Source: an uncultured Lachnospiraceae bacterium
Lineage (GTDB): Bacteria; Bacillota; Clostridia; Lachnospirales; Lachnospiraceae
NCBI GenBank assembly: GCA_947589175.1
Contig: CANPZR010000066.1
Location: 1 to 10,806 of the forward strand
Direction of reading: 5' to 3'
Length of the DNA stretch: 10,806 nucleotides
Position numbers and translations under genes: made by a program. Positions 6,781 through 10,806 of this stretch are shown piece by piece. Position 1 is the stretch's first letter. Each line of letters begins with the position of its first letter. The notes below the pieces were generated by a model. The model saw only the letters and a program-made list of their open reading frames with translations, did not search any database and was not told where the DNA came from.

Positions 6781-7159
6781 TTTCACTGTACTAAGTACTA
6801 ACATTTTCATCAAAATCTAATACATACTTTGCTTTCTATTCCATACTTAAACTCTATAAATTTATATTAAAAAATTGCACCATTACCTTACAAAATGGCG
6901 CAACCAATTCATTGTATCGTTTCCCTATTATATTGTATTCGTATATTTTGAATTTTTTTCATTTATTCTCACATATTAAAAGAAACATCAACTAAACAAA
7001 ACCTTAAAAGCCAATTTCATTTTTAAACATTAAAGTTTCATCCATTTCAAGATTTTTTAACTAAGAACCAAATTCCACTCTTAATTTTAACCAATAGCAA
7101 ATCGAAGTTTTACTAAACTTATCTTTAACATAGGCAAAATGCTTTTATTCTCACTAAAA
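6781..7159. other. AT-rich gene-free stretch between IS-end-like motifs
   Basis: No supportable gene on either strand; stops are frequent in all frames. It holds the minus-strand terminator at 6869-6903 and otherwise no structure I can defend. A short minus-strand reading near 7070-7140 (DKFSKTSICYWLKLRVEFGS) has a coding look and might be transposase or other debris, but it is too short to assign. Confidence 0.5.
6869..6903 (-). terminator. Rho-independent terminator
   Basis: On the minus strand TTGCGCCATT, a 9-base loop, AATGGTGCAA and then TTTTTT: a 10-position stem with one G-U pair and a U-tract. It is the first good terminator downstream of the three-gene operon, though about 320 bases beyond its last stop. 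It could instead be a leftover from a lost gene between the IS-end-like motifs. Confidence 0.65.
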
Positions 7160-7188
7160 GAAATTCTATTTTCGACACTTACTTGACA
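7160..7188 (-). repeat. IS-end-like motif, copy 3 (inverted)
   Basis: Read on the minus strand from 7188: GTGTCAAGTAAG, then TGTCGAAAATAG. The first 12 bases equal copy 1 exactly, in opposite orientation. It lies 36 bases past the stop codon of the HD-domain gene. I see no clear target-site duplication flanking copies 1 and 3. Confidence 0.55.
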
Positions 7189-7224
7189 CTACTATTCAAA
7201 AAAAGACAAAAAAACCAAAACAAC

Positions 7225-8610
7225 TTAACTACTAATTTCAAGCAATATCTCAGTTTTAGTGCATATTAACCTCATAGAAATCATATTGCCTTTATAAGTT
7301 CCATGATCTTCACATAAATCTATAGCTTTATTAAATTCACCATTCTCAAAAGCCAGAACAAACTGTTTTATAGGCATTTCTGAATCAAACTTGACAATAC
7401 ATTTTTCATCTCCGTTTTTTACTTTATTAAATAAATCAATCATTTTATATAATACAATTAATACATATTCCAGGCTATTTAATAACTTCAAAAAAGCAGT
7501 AGCATATTCAAATTCATAGACATCAAATAAACCACTCCAAAATTCATCAATTGGGATGTTCAATCTTTTCATGAGAAAATTACTTTCCACGTACAAATCA
7601 GTATATAAATCATCAGGTAACATTAATTGCAATCTCATTAGTGCCACATCTTCTTTTTTACGTATATATTTCTTTCTCATAAAAATCTTATCCAAAAAAA
7701 TATATGAATTATATGCTAATTCAAATTTATTGACCGTAAATAAGGAATCATCCACTGCTATTAAATCCATCATGCCTAGAAGCAAAAAAGTAGGTGCAAT
7801 ATCTCTATATTGGTCATCTGTGAAATCATTACATTTTTTCAATCGTTCTAAAATCAAACTACATTTTTCATAAATGCATAAATCACTTTCTTCGGCAGAT
7901 ATCTTATTAATTAATGTGTGATTTGCAACAAAGATTTCTAGTAATTCAACAAAAGTTGTATAATTTATTTTATATTTTTGCAAAGTAATTTCATCTATAG
8001 ATAAATCGTTTAATACATTGACAACATATTTTTCACCATCCCTATCATGATTTTGAACGCCATCAACTATACCTATATCATGTATTAACGCTAATACCCT
8101 TAAAACCAATCTACTTTCTTCTTTCATATTCCAGTATATTCTATTCATAACATGAAAAGTATTTCTCAATTCATAATCGTCCACGTTAAAAGATGTTGGC
8201 ATCAAATCATTAGGTATATTGAATGATATTAATTGATAAACATATAAAACATGAACCATCCAGCCATTTTGCTTATATGTATTTATCCCTCCTCTTTTTA
8301 TTTCATTAATTTTTTTAAAGAAAGGAGAAACCTGATCAAGCATTGAAACATCTCCCATTTTTACAGCATTTAAATACCATAAAATTATATAACCTTTATC
8401 TATATCAAAAATATCAAAAATATCCTTTTTTACCTTGCCAAAATTGATTTCTACATCCGAGAAAAGTCCATCTATTTTTTCAGGACATAATGGTGGCAAT
8501 TTAGTAATATTATTATTATTTATTATCTTTCCTCTTTCCCGATAATATACAGGAAAATCAAACTCTGAAAGAATATTATTTTGCATAATACCTTTATAAA
8601 TATTCTTCAT
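7225..8610 (-). CDS. HD-domain metal-dependent phosphohydrolase, last gene of the operon
   Basis: A 461-residue soluble protein with an HD-superfamily core in the middle. Ligand candidates, numbered from the start at 8610: His120 (GWMVHVLY), His177-Asp178 (ALIHDIG), His188 (NHDRDGEKY), His231 (VANHTLI) and Asp282 or Asp287 (GMMDLIAVDD). The HDIG plus NHDRDG spacing recalls HD-GYP, PgpH and RNase Y-like enzymes, whose known reactions are hydrolysis of phosphoester or cyclic-nucleotide bonds. The substrate here is unknown. About 100 N-terminal and 150 C-terminal residues are unfamiliar to me; there is no membrane segment. The start is MKNIYKG because AGGAGG sits seven bases before that ATG; a longer frame to 8658 would overlap the upstream gene by 44 bases and has no comparable signal. 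Only four bases separate it from the stop of the membrane PLD-like gene, so the two are translationally coupled. It is AT-rich compared with the helicase and recombinase genes, consistent with horizontal acquisition. Confidence 0.82.
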   Translation of the reverse strand: MKNIYKGIMQNNILSEFDFPVYYRERGKIINNNNITKLPPLCPEKIDGLFSDVEINFGKVKKDIFDIFDIDKGYIILWYLNAVKMGDVSMLDQVSPFFKKINEIKRGGINTYKQNGWMVHVLYVYQLISFNIPNDLMPTSFNVDDYELRNTFHVMNRIYWNMKEESRLVLRVLALIHDIGIVDGVQNHDRDGEKYVVNVLNDLSIDEITLQKYKINYTTFVELLEIFVANHTLINKISAEESDLCIYEKCSLILERLKKCNDFTDDQYRDIAPTFLLLGMMDLIAVDDSLFTVNKFELAYNSYIFLDKIFMRKKYIRKKEDVALMRLQLMLPDDLYTDLYVESNFLMKRLNIPIDEFWSGLFDVYEFEYATAFLKLLNSLEYVLIVLYKMIDLFNKVKNGDEKCIVKFDSEMPIKQFVLAFENGEFNKAIDLCEDHGTYKGNMISMRLICTKTEILLEISS

Positions 8611-8614
8611 TGCT

Positions 8615-9430
8615 CTACCTCCTATCATATAATTTCTTAATATATTCTTCATTATCAATCATATCTAAATTAATAGTCTTTAATCCAACATCATTCCATG
8701 TAACATTCCAATAATCAAAAAATTGCTTAAATAAAATTTTATTTTTGCCTTGCAAAATCAATTGTGGTAATTTTTCCCCATTATCATTTACTCGATAATG
8801 TCCAACATAAATTTTTTGATTATCTATTATAGCAATTCTAAAAACAGGCATATGAGAATATACTTTAATCTCTATATTCAACCCCATCTTTTTATATTCC
8901 CTTAATTCCCTCATATTTTTTAAAACGGATTCTTTCAAATATTCCTCAGCCTTTCCTAATGCGGTCGATAAATGCTTTGCCGACTCACACATTGGATTAA
9001 GCATAATAATCCTAACGCTACCATTACACATTAACAATTTTTTCATCACTTCATCAAAATTATGTGCATCTTTTATCCATTTCGTAGCAGCAATTCCCAT
9101 AAAAAAGAAATTATTGTCACATTCTGACAGTATGTTTTCAGTTGAACCTTTGCCTTTTGTAGTTGAAGGCGCAATATCTATTACACCCACTTCATTATAT
9201 GTTTGTAGGTTTTTTTTCATACTCAAGGCTGTGTTGCATTTTTTACATTTATAACTATGTAATATACAATTGATTGCAATAAATATCAAAAATACAACAA
9301 CTTCTATTATAATAACAGCATATTCATTATTTTTAAATTGAAAAATCAAACTTCCTAAATTAATAATAACTGTCGCTAAAACAGCCGCACTAGTATTTAT
9401 TATAATTTGTATTGCATACTCATGTTTCAT
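8615..9430 (-). CDS. Two-transmembrane protein with C-terminal PLD-like domain
   Basis: 271 residues. Two N-terminal membrane segments (about 8-30 and 36-57) are followed by a small Cys pair, CKKC (62-65), and then a cytosolic alpha/beta domain (about 95-245). That domain begins ILSECDNNFFFMGIAATKWI, has VRIIMLNPMCESAKHLS (139-155), and ends with a strand pair HMPVFRIAIIDNQKIYVGHY (193-212). This is the pattern of phospholipase D-like domains seen in bacterial conflict proteins, with single His193, Arg198 and Asp203 in place of a classical HxKxxxxD motif. Both its lipid or nucleic acid substrate and catalytic competence are uncertain. The ATG overlaps the stop of the upstream gene (ATGA). Its own last codons, AGG AGG, form the ribosome-binding site of the HD gene, so the trio is one unit. 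A membrane anchor joined to such a domain suggests a sensor or a membrane-acting effector; that role is inference. Confidence 0.72.
   Translation of the reverse strand: MKHEYAIQIIINTSAAVLATVIINLGSLIFQFKNNEYAVIIIEVVVFLIFIAINCILHSYKCKKCNTALSMKKNLQTYNEVGVIDIAPSTTKGKGSTENILSECDNNFFFMGIAATKWIKDAHNFDEVMKKLLMCNGSVRIIMLNPMCESAKHLSTALGKAEEYLKESVLKNMRELREYKKMGLNIEIKVYSHMPVFRIAIIDNQKIYVGHYRVNDNGEKLPQLILQGKNKILFKQFFDYWNVTWNDVGLKTINLDMIDNEEYIKKLYDRR
8618..8623 (-). promoter_or_regulatory. Ribosome-binding site of the HD gene, encoded in the upstream gene's last two codons
   Basis: AGGAGG, seven bases before the ATG at 8610. It doubles as the Arg-Arg codons that end the membrane PLD-like protein, just before its TAG (8615-8617). 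This fixes the HD start and couples the two genes. Confidence 0.85.
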
Positions 9431-10701
9431 TCTACTTTTTCCTTTTCGTTGATGTAATCAATTGCTGTTTTTGATGCAACAGGATACCATCTATTATGCA
9501 ATTCACAAAATTTTCGACACTGACCACGGTTTCTAAAACCTTCAAAAGATTTTGTACCAGGTAATTGTTGTAAAAATACAATTCCACCATCTTCTTTACA
9601 AACCCCTGTTACAGTTTCACTATATGTTCTACAAATAGCAATGCCAGTGAAAAACACTGTTTTATTAATTCCCTGCCCCATTTCATAAGATCTTGCACCT
9701 GCTATAACCACATAATCACTTTTTTGCATTATATTTGCACATTTCTTAGAAAGCTTTTTACCATTAAAAGTTCCTGCTGCCATCCCATAATGACTAATTT
9801 TAAATCTACCCTCATTTTGGAACTCCTTTAGTCTCCTAAAAACAGACAGTTGCATAAATTCTTCTACATCCTTCCATGATGCATCATTACTATATGATTG
9901 AAATCTTGGTACAATATATATATCCAAGTTACTATTAACTACTAATAACAGCTCCATAAATTTCATCTCGAACAATGTAGGAATATAGTCATCTGTAAAC
10001 CAGCAAATCGAAGTTTTCTTTTTTGCATTAACTACCTTTTCTTCAAAATCTAACCAAGAATCAATATCTATAATTCCTTTTTGAACCACATCATCTAAAA
10101 CCATATATATCAAATTGATTTTTTCCTCATCACTCTCATCTCCACTTAAAGGAATAATTTTATTTCTTGAAAGCGGAGAAGTAGCAGCCAATTCGTCTTT
10201 TATATCCATCCCAATCATTCCACTATATATTGATTGAATTAATCGGTCTCGAAGATTATATTCCCCTTTCTCAAGCACAACAGGAATTAACTTTTTCCCT
10301 AAACGATTAAAGTTAAGATATGTGTTAATCTCATAATTTGGATCATCATAAATTAAAAATAAAATAATTCTCCGAAACATATCACTATATTCTTGATTTG
10401 GTATGGTTTCATAAAATTTTTTCCCATTTTTATCTTTAAAAAACAGAATTTGATACGCAACATTTATAAGTTCTTCCTCGCCAAATATACGTAATTTTTC
10501 GCTAAATTCAGAATTTCTCTGCAATTGCTTGATTTCACCACCGATTGCTTTTTTAAACCACTCATAAAATGATTGTTTCTTTTCATCAAACAAAAAATTT
10601 ACATACTGCTCTCTTTCAGAAATGTAAAAAGTTCCAGCTTCATAATCATTTGTAAAAAGTGTTTTGTACTGTTCCTTGTCAAGTAATTCATAGGGCAACA
10701 T
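9427..10701 (-). CDS. Divergent DUF89/ARMT1-like protein, first visible gene of the operon
   Basis: 424 residues from the ATG at 10701. The C-terminal half resembles DUF89/ARMT1 damage-control phosphatases, known to remove phosphate from small metabolites using a metal held by Asp and Asn residues. Seen, numbered from 10701: SICWFTDDYIPTLFEMKFMELLL (about 231-253), matching the family's DN.GE...D block but with DD for DN and no GE; PRFQSYSNDASWKD (265-278), matching the NDAT..D block; and SDYVVIAGARSYEMGQG (328-344), where most members have a Lys-Gly...Asn-x-Glu. So the fold assignment is plausible, but active-site changes make the reaction doubtful. The N-terminal half (YELLDKEQYKTLF onward) is helical and unassigned. 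The start is unsettled: AGGAGG is 23 bases before this ATG, and the frame stays open to a GTG at 10800 through GC-rich hairpin sequence that looks non-coding. The stop overlaps the next gene (ATGA). Confidence 0.6.
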   Translation of the reverse strand: MLPYELLDKEQYKTLFTNDYEAGTFYISEREQYVNFLFDEKKQSFYEWFKKAIGGEIKQLQRNSEFSEKLRIFGEEELINVAYQILFFKDKNGKKFYETIPNQEYSDMFRRIILFLIYDDPNYEINTYLNFNRLGKKLIPVVLEKGEYNLRDRLIQSIYSGMIGMDIKDELAATSPLSRNKIIPLSGDESDEEKINLIYMVLDDVVQKGIIDIDSWLDFEEKVVNAKKKTSICWFTDDYIPTLFEMKFMELLLVVNSNLDIYIVPRFQSYSNDASWKDVEEFMQLSVFRRLKEFQNEGRFKISHYGMAAGTFNGKKLSKKCANIMQKSDYVVIAGARSYEMGQGINKTVFFTGIAICRTYSETVTGVCKEDGGIVFLQQLPGTKSFEGFRNRGQCRKFCELHNRWYPVASKTAIDYINEKEKVE

Positions 10702-10713
10702 ACATATTTTTTC

Positions 10714-10730
10714 TATAATATAAGCCTCCT
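10714..10730 (-). promoter_or_regulatory. Ribosome-binding site with no normally spaced standard start
   Basis: AGGAGG at 10725-10730. In frame with the DUF89-like gene, the codons at usual spacing are ATT (five bases away, 10717-10719) and ATA (eight bases away, 10714-10716). The first in-frame ATG is 23 bases away. Either a rare start codon is used, or a mutation removed the original one. Confidence 0.5.
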
Positions 10731-10742
10731 GAATATTCTCGT

Positions 10743-10790
10743 GCGGCAGAGCCGCCCGTCCGGGGTGGCGTGAGCCACCTGTCCAGACGG
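10743..10790. repeat. GC-rich tandem hairpins at the operon's upstream edge
   Basis: Two hairpins back to back: GCGGC-AGA-GCCGC (10743-10755), and a longer one (10756-10790) pairing CCGTCCGG with CCAGACGG around an inner GGTGGC-GTGA-GCCACC. There is no T-tract, so they are not terminators. GTGGCTCA recurs at the far end on the minus strand. Their GC content contrasts sharply with the AT-rich operon, so they may mark a repeat family or the edge of an inserted island; the window ends 16 bases later. Confidence 0.6.
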
Positions 10791-10806
10791 AATGAGCCAC
10801 TTTAAT

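Noticed and set aside
6358..6801. 147-residue plus-strand open frame across the IS-like debris
   Set aside because: It crosses the helicase end, two IS-end-like motifs and the flavodoxin pseudogene, so it cannot be a real gene.
6372..7188. CRISPR array suggested by three similar motifs
   Set aside because: The copies are few, irregularly spaced, in mixed orientation and imperfect; they fit IS ends.
8611..8658. Longer start for the HD protein at 8658
   Set aside because: It would overlap the upstream gene by 44 bases, while the ATG at 8610 has AGGAGG at ideal spacing.
10743..10790. Retron-type or other functional ncRNA from the double hairpin
   Set aside because: No reverse transcriptase gene is present in the window and the hairpins alone do not support an RNA gene.
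10702..10800. N-terminal extension of the DUF89-like protein to a GTG at 10800
   Set aside because: The codons are formed by the GC-rich hairpins, there is no ribosome-binding site before the GTG, and AGGAGG lies inside the extension.

Overview
The window reads as chromosome from a gut-type Firmicute, most likely a Lachnospiraceae/Clostridia relative. The reasons are a LoaP-type NusG paralogue feeding a polysaccharide locus, AGGAGG ribosome-binding sites, a Gram-positive sortase, and an ICE-type SNF2 helicase of the clostridial kind. The genus is inference. All genes accepted here lie on the minus strand, so transcription runs from high to low coordinates.

Region A (about 7225-10806) is an AT-rich three-gene operon next to a GC-rich hairpin sequence at the right edge. 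Its genes, in order, are: a divergent DUF89/ARMT1-like protein (9427-10701); a protein with two membrane segments and a C-terminal PLD-like domain (8615-9430); and an HD-domain metal phosphohydrolase (7225-8610). The stop/start overlap and a ribosome-binding site encoded inside the preceding gene make this one tightly coupled unit. I do not recognise the combination. It looks like accessory cargo, possibly a nucleotide-handling or defence module.

Region B (about 6372-7188) is a scrap yard. Three copies of a TGTCAAGTA-type motif resemble insertion-sequence ends. One sits exactly where a helicase gene loses its 5' half and one exactly where a flavodoxin gene loses its 5' half. The third, inverted, lies 36 bases past the stop of the region A operon. 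A rho-independent terminator for the minus strand lies between them.

Region C (about 3613-6371) is a decayed ICE module: the C-terminal half of an SF2/SNF2 helicase, an intact class D-like sortase, and a 49-residue protein of unknown role.

Region D (1-3593) is the head of a capsule/exopolysaccharide operon with what looks like a phase-variable promoter. A perfect 19-bp inverted repeat (2387-2405 and 2637-2655) encloses 231 bp with a good extended -10 promoter. A complete tyrosine recombinase gene ends two bases from the right repeat. On the other side lie loaP, a second recombinase that has lost its catalytic C-terminus, and a GT4 glycosyltransferase that is frameshifted or cut at the window edge. 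As given, the promoter points away from loaP, so this copy looks OFF. In that state it would transcribe antisense across the recombinase gene, up to a good plus-strand terminator at 3536-3593. Inversion would direct it into loaP and the polysaccharide genes.
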